Shown here: in pieces, positions 1 through 6,746 of the stretch
Layout of the letters: every line of letters begins with the position of its first letter
Numbering within the stretch: the stretch's first letter is position 1
Assembly: GCA_003497505.1 (NCBI GenBank)
Contig: DNNV01000205.1
Coordinates: 1 to 11,550, forward strand
Source: Clostridiales bacterium
GTDB lineage: Bacteria; Bacillota; Clostridia; Tissierellales; Sedimentibacteraceae
DNA length: 11,550 bases
Reading direction: 5' to 3'
The notes under the pieces: model-generated
Databases searched by the model: none
What the model was told of the DNA's origin: nothing
What the model saw: the letters and a program-made list of their open reading frames with translations, nothing else
Program-made: the position numbers and the translations under genes

Positions 1-16
1 GCGGAGTTGTTTTTGT

Positions 17-694
17 TTATATATTATTTGCTGCATTTCTGCAATATAGTTCACATGTGTCATCAACAATTGTCAGGTGCTCCATCAACGCACTTCTTAA
101 GTTTTCCTCATCTTTTGCCAACAGAAATTTCATTATATTCTGGTGGTGCTTGAAGGCCTTTTCGTGGTGGGATAGGGGCATTTTTGTTATGCTGTACAAA
201 TAAAACATCGCACCTACACTCCAATTAGTCTCGTATATTTTAACCAGCTGTTCATTTCCCGTAAGAGAAACGAAGCAGGTATGAAATTCTATTTCAAGCT
301 TTGAAGCAATCGAATAATCTAATTTATCCTGCTCGCTAATTTTCACAATTATTGACTGCATTCTATCAACGATATCCATATAGTAATCAAAATTTTTAAT
401 TGCGGATTTAATTGAGTATAATTCTATCATTTTGCGGACTTCAATGATGTCTTTAATCTGCTGTATTGACAGCTGTGCAACAATTGTACCGCGTCTCGGA
501 ATTGCCTTGGCAAGTCCCTGAGCCACAAGTCTGTTGATTGCTGCAACGACGGGAGTGCGGCTTACTCCTAAACTGTCGGAAATTTCCTGAGTTACTAACT
601 TTGTTCCAGGGGGGTAAATTCCGTTTTGTATCCTGTCCTTTATTTCCTGATATGCGTAATCTATCAAAGATTCTGTTGGTTCAATATAATCCAT
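17..694 (-). CDS. GntR-family (FadR/FCD subfamily) transcriptional regulator
   Basis: A 225-residue one-domain-pair regulator. Residues about 8-75 form a winged helix-turn-helix with the family signature VSRTPV (44-49) followed by the wing PRRGTIVA. Residues about 77-220 form the all-helical FCD effector domain. Its usual metal/carboxylate site is visible as H138, H184 and H206, with E134 where most relatives have Asp. FCD regulators typically bind small carboxylates and repress neighbouring catabolic operons. That fits the divergently transcribed TRAP/dehydrogenase operon, which is the inferred target. The reading frame is open up to an ATG at 742, but that codon lies inside the -10 box. I chose the ATG at 694 because a GAGG sits 8 nt before it and the predicted transcript starts near 735. 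Family assignment is secure; the effector is unknown. Confidence 0.92.
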   Translation of the reverse strand: MDYIEPTESLIDYAYQEIKDRIQNGIYPPGTKLVTQEISDSLGVSRTPVVAAINRLVAQGLAKAIPRRGTIVAQLSIQQIKDIIEVRKMIELYSIKSAIKNFDYYMDIVDRMQSIIVKISEQDKLDYSIASKLEIEFHTCFVSLTGNEQLVKIYETNWSVGAMFYLYSITKMPLSHHEKAFKHHQNIMKFLLAKDEENLRSALMEHLTIVDDTCELYCRNAANNI

Positions 695-741
695 TATCAT
701 TTCCTCATTTAATCTCTTGCAATATAAGTGAATGCTTAACA

Positions 742-770
742 ATTATAAAACAAAAATAATGGAATGTAAA
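742..770 (-). promoter_or_regulatory. Promoter of the GntR regulator gene
   Basis: Read on the minus strand, a -35 box TTTACA (770-765) is followed by a 17-nt spacer and a perfect -10 box TATAAT (747-742). Transcription would begin near 735, leaving a leader of about 40 nt before the start codon at 694. The -35 boxes of this promoter and of the divergent operon promoter are only about 30 bp apart, so one bound regulator could affect both. Confidence 0.75.
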
Positions 771-799
771 CAAGATACATATGAAAAATGAAATTAATG

Positions 800-828
800 T
801 TGACAAAGACAATTTTGAATATTATAAT
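800..828 (+). promoter_or_regulatory. Promoter of the TRAP transporter operon
   Basis: A consensus vegetative promoter: TTGACA (800-805), a 17-nt spacer, TATAAT (823-828). Transcription would begin near 835, about 275 nt upstream of dctP, so the operon has a long leader. The palindrome TTGAATTCAA (836-845) lies directly over the expected start site, where a repressor would block initiation. A promoter this strong is likely to need repression, consistent with the adjacent GntR gene. Confidence 0.75.
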
Positions 829-835
829 CTGATTA

Positions 836-897
836 TTGAATTCAAAATAATTAAAGTAAAATTCAAAATATGTTAAATTAAATACAGCATTGAATTC
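836..897. promoter_or_regulatory. Repeated TTGAATTC motifs, candidate GntR operator
   Basis: TTGAATTCAA, a perfect 10-bp palindrome, is at 836-845 just downstream of the -10 box. TTGAATTC recurs at 890-897, and half-site-like ATTCAAAATA is at 861-870. The second copy lies partly inside a looser inverted repeat, AGCATT (886-891) with AATGCT (905-910). The repetition and position suggest a regulator binding region, most simply for the divergent GntR protein. This is inference: AT-rich DNA makes such matches common. Confidence 0.4.
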
Positions 898-981
898 CGA
901 AAATAATGCTTCAATTTATCAAAACGTATTCAATTATTAATATAAATTCTAATGTAATGCGTCTGAAAACGATTTGTAAAG

Positions 982-999
982 TGTGAAAGCGTGTTCACA
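982..999. promoter_or_regulatory. CG-centred palindrome, cre-like (CcpA/LacI-type) operator
   Basis: The arms TGTGAA (982-987) and TTCACA (994-999) are perfectly inverted around a central CG, the layout of LacI-family operators. The core at 984-997 matches the catabolite-responsive element consensus TGWNANCGNTNWCA at every fixed position but one (G instead of T at 993). It lies about 150 nt downstream of the predicted start site, where CcpA would act as a roadblock to elongation. It could instead serve another LacI-family regulator. Confidence 0.5.
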
Positions 1000-1001
1000 A
1001 T

Positions 1002-1020
1002 GTTAAAAAATTATTTTAAC
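1002..1020. repeat. Palindrome GTTAAAA-n5-TTTTAAC in the operon leader
   Basis: A perfect 7-bp inverted repeat with a 5-nt spacer begins three bases after the cre-like site. It could be a second operator, or a weak AT-rich hairpin in the transcript. No known binding consensus was recognised. Confidence 0.4.
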
Positions 1021-1048
1021 GAGGGGATAAAGATTACCCTTAACAGCG

Positions 1049-1075
1049 TTATATATGGAGATTTCCATTATATAA
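1049..1075 (+). repeat. Leader hairpin upstream of dctP
   Basis: TTATATATGGA (1049-1059) pairs with TCCATTATATAA (1064-1075) across a 4-nt loop, with one bulged base. It ends about 25 nt before the dctP ribosome binding site (GGGAGG, 1101-1106). It might protect the 5' end of the coding part of the mRNA; it has no U-tract, so it is not a terminator. Confidence 0.4.
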
Positions 1076-1111
1076 AATTAATAAATCTAATGAAAATTCT
1101 GGGAGGAATGT

Positions 1112-2101
1112 ATGAAAAGGTTTAGATTATTGAGTTTATGTTTGGCATTGGCAATGCTGGCATCTTCACTTGTGGGATGTTCAGGCAGTGGGAAGAAGCA
1201 AGATGTAAAAGTTTTTAAACTTGCAAACGTTAGCGCCCTAGGTGATGAAAGAGATCAGTCACTGCAGGAATTTGCAAGGCTTGTTGATGAGAAATCAAAG
1301 GGAGAAATAAAAATTGAAGTGTATTCCGGAGGCACATTGGGAGGATGGAGAGACACAATTGAGGGGCTTGAGCCTGGTATAGTGCAAATAGTGTGTGAAA
1401 GCATAGGTACACTGGAGCCTTACAGCAAGACTGCAAGCATAGATGCATATCCATATCTGTACAGAAACTATGAACATTATAAAAAAGTTATGGAGGGCGA
1501 GATAGGTGAGCAATTGCTTGCTACAGTAGGAGAGGAAGGCGGATTTGTAATAATGGGGCCTTCATACAGAGGGGCAAGAATCATGACTTCCAATAAAAAG
1601 GTTGAGTCTGTTGATAACCTGAAGGGGGTCAAGATAAGGGCGCCCGGAATTCAGATGTACATAAAAACATGGGAATATCTCGGAGCTTCACCTGTACCTA
1701 TGGATGCTACTGAAATCTATACAGGATTGCAGCAGGGCACTGTGGATGCACAGGAAAATCCGGTATTGTTCAGCTATGGCAACGCATATTATGATGTATG
1801 CAAATATCTTGTTATGACAAATCACGTTATGAGTACGGACGTATTTATATTTAATGACGATTTCTTCAATGGACTTCCTGAAGAAACACAAAAAATTCTG
1901 AGAGAAGCAGCTACTGAGGCAGGCAACTTCAGAACTCAGCTTGTTCTTGATAAGGAAGGCGAAGCAATAAAAGAAATGGAAGCAAAGGGCATGGAAATAA
2001 TTAACCCAAATATTAAGGGATTTCAAGATAAGCTGACTGATTTTGGTAAGGAATTTCCTGATTTAGTGGATATGGTTAAGCAAATCCAATCCGTTCAGTA
2101 G
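1112..2101 (+). CDS. dctP: TRAP transporter substrate-binding lipoprotein (DctP family)
   Basis: A 329-residue extracellular solute-binding protein of a tripartite ATP-independent periplasmic (TRAP) transporter. It captures the substrate, usually a carboxylate, for the DctQM membrane subunits. The N-terminus has basic residues, a hydrophobic stretch and a lipobox ending in C23 (LVGC), so it should be lipid-anchored, as expected in a Gram-positive cell. The segment around residues 160-217 carries the DctP signature. It includes KGVKIRAPG, whose Arg (R176) matches the conserved Arg that ion-pairs with the substrate carboxylate in this family, and GTVDAQENP (209-217). Length is normal for the family. 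GGGAGG lies 5 nt before the ATG. It is the first gene of the operon, followed by a hairpin that probably keeps its level above that of the permeases. The substrate cannot be read from the sequence. Confidence 0.93.
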   Translation: MKRFRLLSLCLALAMLASSLVGCSGSGKKQDVKVFKLANVSALGDERDQSLQEFARLVDEKSKGEIKIEVYSGGTLGGWRDTIEGLEPGIVQIVCESIGTLEPYSKTASIDAYPYLYRNYEHYKKVMEGEIGEQLLATVGEEGGFVIMGPSYRGARIMTSNKKVESVDNLKGVKIRAPGIQMYIKTWEYLGASPVPMDATEIYTGLQQGTVDAQENPVLFSYGNAYYDVCKYLVMTNHVMSTDVFIFNDDFFNGLPEETQKILREAATEAGNFRTQLVLDKEGEAIKEMEAKGMEIINPNIKGFQDKLTDFGKEFPDLVDMVKQIQSVQ

Positions 2102-2117
2102 ATTGTTCCGGCAGTAG

Positions 2118-2150
2118 AGGCTTATTTACAGCAAGTGCTGTAATAAGCCT
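2118..2150 (+). terminator. Intercistronic hairpin after dctP (partial terminator or mRNA stabiliser)
   Basis: A roughly 15-bp stem: AGGCTTATT (2118-2126) with AATAAGCCT (2142-2150), and inside it ACAGCA with TGCTGT, with one bulged T at 2127. The tail TTAATTTT is only a weak U-tract. Such a hairpin after the binding-protein gene typically stabilises the upstream message and lets only part of transcription continue into the membrane-subunit genes. Confidence 0.65.
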
Positions 2151-2164
2151 TAATTTTAAAAAGT

Positions 2165-2202
2165 AAAGGAGGAATAATTTAGTTTAACACGAACTGAATT
2201 AT
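2165..2202 (+). promoter_or_regulatory. Displaced Shine-Dalgarno plus bridging hairpin for dctQ
   Basis: The strongest ribosome binding site here is AAAGGAGG (2165-2172), 37 nt before the dctQ ATG at 2210, far beyond normal spacing. In-frame stops at 2180, 2195 and 2204 rule out an earlier start. The intervening RNA can fold: ATAATTTAGTT (2174-2184) pairs with AACTGAATTAT (2192-2202), 11 bp with one G-U pair. With this hairpin formed, GGAGG is separated from the ATG by 8 nt, an ideal spacing. The fold and spacing are seen in the sequence; the role is inferred. Confidence 0.55.
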
Positions 2203-2209
2203 ATGATAT

Positions 2210-2689
2210 ATGAAATTAATATTTGATAAACTCGAAAAATTTATATTATATATATTGGCGGCATTATTTGCGGTCATGGTAATTTCACTATTTTATCAAA
2301 TAATAATGAGATTTATATTCCAGAGTGCAAATGCATGGTCTGAAGAACTTACTAGATATGCATTTATATGGATGTCAATGCTCGGTTCATCCGTTGCAAC
2401 AAGAAGAAGCAGAAATATGGATGTTGATTTTATTGTGAACCGCATGCCAAAAAATCTTAAAATTATAAACAAGTTTGTTACAAGGGGACTTATAATAGCT
2501 TTTTTACTCGTACTTATTGTGTATGGTACAAACTTGGTGGGAATTACTCATAAGCAGCTTTCTGCAGGCATCAGAATTCCTATGTCCTATGTATATGCTT
2601 CGGTTCCTGTAGGAGCGATTCTTATATTGTTATTTACAGTTGAAATAATTGCAGATGAAATAAAAAGCAGAAGGGTAAAGGAGGTATGA
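2210..2689 (+). CDS. dctQ: TRAP transporter small membrane subunit (DctQ family)
   Basis: A 159-residue protein with four predicted membrane segments (about 9-33, 47-65, 88-108 and 126-147). This is the normal size and topology of the small TRAP subunit, which docks the binding protein and associates with DctM. The family motif W-S-E-E-L-x-R-Y is present at residues 43-50. In-frame stops just upstream make the ATG at 2210 the only plausible start, although its ribosome binding site is displaced (see the entry for the bridging hairpin). It ends two bases before dctM starts, indicating translational coupling. Confidence 0.92.
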   Translation: MKLIFDKLEKFILYILAALFAVMVISLFYQIIMRFIFQSANAWSEELTRYAFIWMSMLGSSVATRRSRNMDVDFIVNRMPKNLKIINKFVTRGLIIAFLLVLIVYGTNLVGITHKQLSAGIRIPMSYVYASVPVGAILILLFTVEIIADEIKSRRVKEV

Positions 2690-2690
2690 A

Positions 2691-3959
2691 ATGGGAGCGA
2701 TACTGATCATATTAATACTTGTTTTTTCGGCTATAGGTATTCCCATAGCATATTCCTTGGGAATATCATCACTTATTACAATATTACATGAAGGGCTTCC
2801 GTTGACTGTGATTCCACAGAAGCTTTTGGGAGGAATGGACTCATTTCCTCTGCTGGCGATACCGTTTTTTATTCTTTCCGGCGACCTAATGAACGGGGGA
2901 GGATTAAATAAAAGAATTATAAGAGTGGCAAATGCTTTTTTAGGAAATTTACCAGGCAGTCTTCCAATTATAACAATTGTTGCATCCGCATTTTTCGCGG
3001 CGATTTCAGGTTCTGCGGTGGCGACTGTCGCAGCTATAGGCGGAATTACAATTCCGGCTATGATAAAACAGGGATATCCTGATCATTATGCGGCAGGGGT
3101 AGCTTCTTCGGCTTCAATTGTCGGACCAATCATTCCTCCTAGCATTACTTTGATTGTGTACGGCGCTTCGTTGCAGCTTTCAATAAGCGAGCTGTTTCTT
3201 GCTTCCGCAGTTCCCGGAATCATGTTAAGCCTTTCTTTTATTGCTGTTGCAATATATCAGGCGAAAAAGCATAACTACCCTAAAGAGGGAAAGGTAAGCA
3301 TCAAAGAGAAAATTGATGCTGTAAAAGATGGCTTTTGGGCGTTGCTGATGCCCGTTGTTATACTCGGTGGAATATTTTCAGGTTACTTTACTCCTACTGA
3401 GGCAGCAGTTGTAGCTGTTGTATATTCATTTATTATCGGTTTGTTTGTATACAAGGGCTTTACCATAAAAGACATACCAAGGTTGTTAAGTGAGTCTGCC
3501 GTTTCAACCGCAACAATTATGCTTATATTGGCGACCTCAAAAATCCTGGCATGGGTAATAACTGTTATAAACTTACCTGTATTGGTGGCAGATGCAATAT
3601 TGGGGATTACTGACAGCGCATTTTTAATTATGCTGTTAATTAACGTAATATTATTAATAGTAGGGTGCCTCATGGAAGCAAATGCGGCTATTATAATACT
3701 GATTCCTATTTTAGTTCCGATAGTTACAAAGCTGGGAATGTCACCGGTCACGTTTGGGGTTCTGATGACAGTGAACCTTTGTCTGGGCCTGTTGACTCCT
3801 CCGGTGGGCATATGCCTGCTTCTTGGCTCCCAAATTGCTGAATCAAAGTTTGAGAAGGCGGTTATATCAATGCTTCCATTCTTTGCAATAGGATTGGTAA
3901 TACTGATGCTCACAACCTATGTTCCGGCTCTCACGCTATGGCTTCCTGGGTTGATGTAG
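2691..3959 (+). CDS. dctM: TRAP transporter large permease (DctM family)
   Basis: A 422-residue, very hydrophobic protein with about a dozen membrane segments. It is the transport subunit that couples carboxylate uptake to an ion gradient (Na+ in characterised TRAP systems). DctM signatures are in order: SGSAVATVAAIG (106-117), GPIIPPS (145-151), FTPTEAA (233-239) and LTPPVG (368-373), in the two-fold repeated architecture of the family. Length is normal. Its ribosome binding site AAAGGAGG (2678-2685) lies inside the end of dctQ, and only one base separates the dctQ stop from its ATG. With dctP and dctQ it makes a complete transporter. Confidence 0.95.
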   Translation: MGAILIILILVFSAIGIPIAYSLGISSLITILHEGLPLTVIPQKLLGGMDSFPLLAIPFFILSGDLMNGGGLNKRIIRVANAFLGNLPGSLPIITIVASAFFAAISGSAVATVAAIGGITIPAMIKQGYPDHYAAGVASSASIVGPIIPPSITLIVYGASLQLSISELFLASAVPGIMLSLSFIAVAIYQAKKHNYPKEGKVSIKEKIDAVKDGFWALLMPVVILGGIFSGYFTPTEAAVVAVVYSFIIGLFVYKGFTIKDIPRLLSESAVSTATIMLILATSKILAWVITVINLPVLVADAILGITDSAFLIMLLINVILLIVGCLMEANAAIIILIPILVPIVTKLGMSPVTFGVLMTVNLCLGLLTPPVGICLLLGSQIAESKFEKAVISMLPFFAIGLVILMLTTYVPALTLWLPGLM

Positions 3960-3994
3960 CGGGATGTCAAAAGTTTAATATAAGGAGAATGTAA

Positions 3995-4741
3995 ATGGAT
4001 TTTTCAAATATGAATGTGATTGTGACCGGAGGCGCGAGCGGGATCGGAAAAGCAGTTACTCAGGGTATTGTTAAATGTGGCGGTCACGCCATTGTAGTTG
4101 ATTTGAATGTGGAAGCTGCAGAAAGTGTAAGACATGAGCTTGGAGAGAAAAATGTCTCTGTATACAAGGTAAACTTAGGTGACAGCGATGAAATCCGCTC
4201 GGTTTTTGCCCGAATCCTTAACGATTTCGGTCAGGTACATGTGCTCATTAACAATGCAGGAATTGTCAGCACGGTAAACTTTGATGAAGTAACTCAGGAA
4301 GAATGGAACAAAACCATTGCAATTAATCTTACAGGTGTTTATACGGCCATAAGCGCTGTCTACTCGTCAATGAAGAAGTATGGGTACGGTCGTATAGTGA
4401 ATGTGGCGTCCGTTGCAGCAAAACGAGGCGGTGGTCTGCTGGGAACAAGTGCTTACGCTGCTTCCAAGGCAGGAGTCATTGGTCTGACAAAGGCTGTTGC
4501 AAGGGAAGGAGCACCATATGGCATAAGCTGCAATGCAGTTTGTCCGAGCTTGACTCTGACGCCTATGACTGCAAATATGGGAGAAGAAAGGAAGAAGAAA
4601 ATCTTATCCACTATTCCGCTGGGACGTGGAGCAAGTCCTGAGGAAATCGCAAATGGTATACTTTTCTTCGCATCTGACATGGCGAGTTTTGCAACAGGTG
4701 AAATAAGCGATATTGATGGCGGCGTAACAATGGACGGCTGA
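3995..4741 (+). CDS. Short-chain dehydrogenase/reductase (classical SDR, NAD-type)
   Basis: A 248-residue Rossmann-fold oxidoreductase of the classical SDR family, often annotated as FabG-like. Seen: cofactor loop TGGASGIG (11-18), NNAG (86-89), and the complete catalytic tetrad N111, S139, Y154 and K158. An Asp ends the second strand (D36). In this family an acidic residue there binds the adenosine ribose and favours NAD(H), unlike NADPH-dependent fatty-acid FabG. AAGGAGA precedes the ATG by 6 nt, and the gene begins 35 nt after dctM with no terminator between. It is therefore inferred to oxidise the hydroxyl group of the acid imported by the TRAP system. The exact substrate is unknown; a terminator follows at once, so it is the last gene of the operon. 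Confidence 0.9.
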   Translation: MDFSNMNVIVTGGASGIGKAVTQGIVKCGGHAIVVDLNVEAAESVRHELGEKNVSVYKVNLGDSDEIRSVFARILNDFGQVHVLINNAGIVSTVNFDEVTQEEWNKTIAINLTGVYTAISAVYSSMKKYGYGRIVNVASVAAKRGGGLLGTSAYAASKAGVIGLTKAVAREGAPYGISCNAVCPSLTLTPMTANMGEERKKKILSTIPLGRGASPEEIANGILFFASDMASFATGEISDIDGGVTMDG

Positions 4742-4775
4742 TATTCTGTAATAAAATTAAATATGAGCTTTGATG

Positions 4776-4807
4776 AGGTACTGATTTTTTCAGTACCTTT
4801 AATTTGT
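4776..4807 (+). terminator. Terminator of the TRAP/SDR operon
   Basis: AGGTACTGA (4776-4784) pairs perfectly with TCAGTACCT (4790-4798) around a T5 loop and is followed by TTAATTT. It begins 35 nt after the SDR stop codon. Confidence 0.8.
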
Positions 4808-4827
4808 ATACCCTAACCCAATTTTTT

Positions 4828-4874
4828 CGACTAAAAAAACCAGTTCCGGGATAGTGATGGCTTCCGGAACTGGT
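4828..4874 (-). terminator. Terminator of the DEAD-box helicase gene
   Basis: ACCAGTTCCGG (4839-4849) and CCGGAACTGGT (4864-4874) form an 11-bp GC-rich stem with a 14-nt loop. Read on the minus strand, the stem runs straight into a T-tract (from the A run at 4833-4839). It starts 18 nt after the helicase stop codon. Together with the plus-strand terminator nearby it insulates the two converging units. Confidence 0.85.
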
Positions 4875-4891
4875 GCATTCTTTTTATAAGA

Positions 4892-6205
4892 TTATTGGCA
4901 ATTTTTGCTTGCGTACTTTGTATAAGACTTTTTAGAAGATTCTTTTTTCTTGTTTCCGTTATGTGAACCATTCTTTGAAGAGACTTTATTCATCCATACT
5001 TTTTCAGATTCGGATTTTTTTGAACCCTTACCTCCTTGAGGTTTATCAGCCTTGGGAATGACTGTTGTTATAAGCATAGGATATGGGTTTTCTTCTGCTG
5101 ACGGAATTGTTTTTTTGATTAACTTTTGTATATTCTTTAGATAATCTTTTTCTTCATATTCGCAGAATGAAATGGATGTTCCTCCGAGACCTGCTCTGCC
5201 TGTACGGCCTATCCTGTGGACGTATGTTTCCGGGATATTAGGCAGATTATAATTTATTACATGGGACAACTCGTCTATGTCTATCCCTCTTGCTGCTATA
5301 TCTGTTGCTACAAGAACCTTTATTTTGCCGGACTTAAAGTTGTTTAAAGCCATCTGTCTTGCACTTTGAGATTTGTTGCCGTGGATTGCCTGTGCTGTTA
5401 TTTTATTTGCTGTCAGATCTTTCTCAACTCTATCCGCCTCATGTTTTGTTCTCGTGAACACCAGAGCCGAATCAATATCTTTGTTTTTAAGGAGATATAC
5501 AAGCAACTTTTTCTTGTTAGCCTTATCAACAAAGTAAACATATTGCTTTATTTTATCGACTGTAGATGAAACTGGTGTAACTGCAACTTTGACTGGATTA
5601 ACTAAAATGGAATTTACTAGTTCTGTAATTTCCTTAGGCATTGTAGCTGAAAAAAACAGAGTCTGTCTCTTCTTGGGAATGCATGATATTATTTTTTTAA
5701 CATCATTTATAAACCCCATGTCAAGCATTCTGTCAGCTTCATCAAGAACTAACATTGATACATTGCTCAAATTGACCTGCCTTTGGTTTATCAAATCATT
5801 TAGTCTGCCAGGGGTAGCTACCAATACGTCTACACCCCTTCTGAGTTTTTCGGTCTGAGGGTTCTGAGAAACCCCACCGAATACCGAACAATATTTCAAA
5901 TTTGTATATCGCCCGTACGATTTAAAGCTTTCTTCTATCTGCACTGCAAGTTCCCTTGTAGGTGTCAGTATCAATGCTTGTACTTGGCGTTTTGCCCCTG
6001 TGCTACCTTGTCCGTATATTTTTTGTATTATTGGAATAGCAAATGCTGCTGTCTTGCCTGTTCCTGTCTGTGCGCATCCGAGTATATCCTTTCCTTCAAG
6101 TACATGTGGGATAGCTTGTTCCTGTATAGGTGATGGGGTTTTATATCCTTCTTCTGTTAATGCCTTAAGGATTGGTTCAATTAAATTTAAATCTTCAAAT
6201 TTCAT
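4892..6205 (-). CDS. DEAD-box ATP-dependent RNA helicase (RhlE/CsdA-like)
   Basis: A 437-residue cytoplasmic RNA helicase that uses ATP to open short RNA duplexes, typically in ribosome assembly, mRNA decay or cold adaptation. All core motifs are present in order: Q-motif region (2-30), AQTGTGKT (45-52), PTREL, TPGRL, DEAD (145-148), SAT (176-178), VFTRT, ATDIAARGID and HRIGRTGR (320-327). Residues about 385-437 form a Lys/Ser/Asn-rich basic tail like that of RhlE-type enzymes, probably for RNA binding. The frame is open to 6253, but I chose the ATG at 6205 because the Q-motif begins directly after it and AAAGGAAAA precedes it. It follows a cold-shock protein gene on the same strand, which supports a role at low temperature. 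Confidence 0.93.
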   Translation of the reverse strand: MKFEDLNLIEPILKALTEEGYKTPSPIQEQAIPHVLEGKDILGCAQTGTGKTAAFAIPIIQKIYGQGSTGAKRQVQALILTPTRELAVQIEESFKSYGRYTNLKYCSVFGGVSQNPQTEKLRRGVDVLVATPGRLNDLINQRQVNLSNVSMLVLDEADRMLDMGFINDVKKIISCIPKKRQTLFFSATMPKEITELVNSILVNPVKVAVTPVSSTVDKIKQYVYFVDKANKKKLLVYLLKNKDIDSALVFTRTKHEADRVEKDLTANKITAQAIHGNKSQSARQMALNNFKSGKIKVLVATDIAARGIDIDELSHVINYNLPNIPETYVHRIGRTGRAGLGGTSISFCEYEEKDYLKNIQKLIKKTIPSAEENPYPMLITTVIPKADKPQGGKGSKKSESEKVWMNKVSSKNGSHNGNKKKESSKKSYTKYASKNCQ

Positions 6206-6325
6206 AGTTTTCCTTTTCTCTTTTCTTTCCCCAAATCTATATAAAAACTGCACTTATTTAAACATACTTCAGGCTTGATTTATTTAGTTTTTTATTTTAA
6301 TGAGCTAATAATCTAAAACAGCATG

Positions 6326-6353
6326 GTTATATAACATGATGCCATCAGTGCAA
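6326..6353 (-). promoter_or_regulatory. Candidate promoter of the helicase gene
   Basis: Minus strand: TTGCAC (6353-6348), 16-nt spacer, TATAAC (6331-6326). It lies directly downstream of the cold-shock gene's terminator and would give a leader of about 115 nt. The -10 box is part of a palindrome, GTTATATAAC (6326-6335). The match is moderate; read-through from the cold-shock gene is the alternative. Confidence 0.4.
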
Positions 6354-6354
6354 G

Positions 6355-6384
6355 AATAAAAAAATCGGGATTAGTTCCCGATTT
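6355..6384 (-). terminator. Terminator of the cold-shock protein gene
   Basis: AAATCGGGA (6362-6370) and TCCCGATTT (6376-6384) pair around a 5-nt loop. On the minus strand the stem is followed by a run of Ts (A run at 6358-6364). It lies about 30 nt past the cold-shock gene stop. Confidence 0.85.
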
Positions 6385-6411
6385 CAACGCTCATACGTTA
6401 TAGTATATAAA

Positions 6412-6612
6412 TTATATTCTATTTACGTTAGTTGCTTGGTCGCCTTTGTTGCCTTGAGTAATATCAAAGCTTACTTTCTGACCTTCATCTAATGATTTGA
6501 ATCCGTCTCCTTGAATAGCTGAGAAATGAACGAATATGTCCTTTCCGCTTTCTGTTGTAATAAATCCAAATCCTTTTTCTGCGTTAAACCATTTTACTGT
6601 ACCTTTATTCAT
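6412..6612 (-). CDS. Cold-shock protein (CspA family)
   Basis: A 66-residue single-domain OB-fold protein that binds single-stranded RNA and DNA and acts as an RNA chaperone. Both nucleic-acid-binding motifs are intact: RNP1 KGFGFI (13-18) and RNP2 IFVHF (26-30). It starts with the typical [10 protein letters not shown] and ends at the family's normal length. The frame continues upstream, but AGGAGGT (6624-6618) lies 5 nt before the ATG at 6612 and the family begins there. The predicted transcript has a leader of about 128 nt, a feature of cold-induced csp messages. The neighbouring RNA helicase makes a functional pair with it. Confidence 0.96.
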   Translation of the reverse strand: MNKGTVKWFNAEKGFGFITTESGKDIFVHFSAIQGDGFKSLDEGQKVSFDITQGNKGDQATNVNRI

Positions 6613-6746
6613 GAGGTACCTCCTAATATTTAATTTATATTCCATTGTAATATAAAAAAGTTCACATATTTTCACAAATCATATAAACAGGTTATATAAT
6701 CTCTAAAAACATGTGAAATCTATAAGTACATCTGTAATACTTTCTT

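Noticed and set aside
982..999. An E. coli-type CRP site (TGTGA-N6-TCACA)
   Set aside because: The half-sites are separated by 8 rather than 6 bases and the centre is CG, which fits a cre/LacI-type operator better in a Gram-positive genome.
3383..3913. A 176-codon open frame on the minus strand inside dctM
   Set aside because: It is antisense to a gene with clear DctM motifs, has no recognisable domain and mirrors the codon pattern of the true frame. The other long antisense frames (for example 1688-2026, 6971-7396, 9184-9534) were rejected for the same reason.
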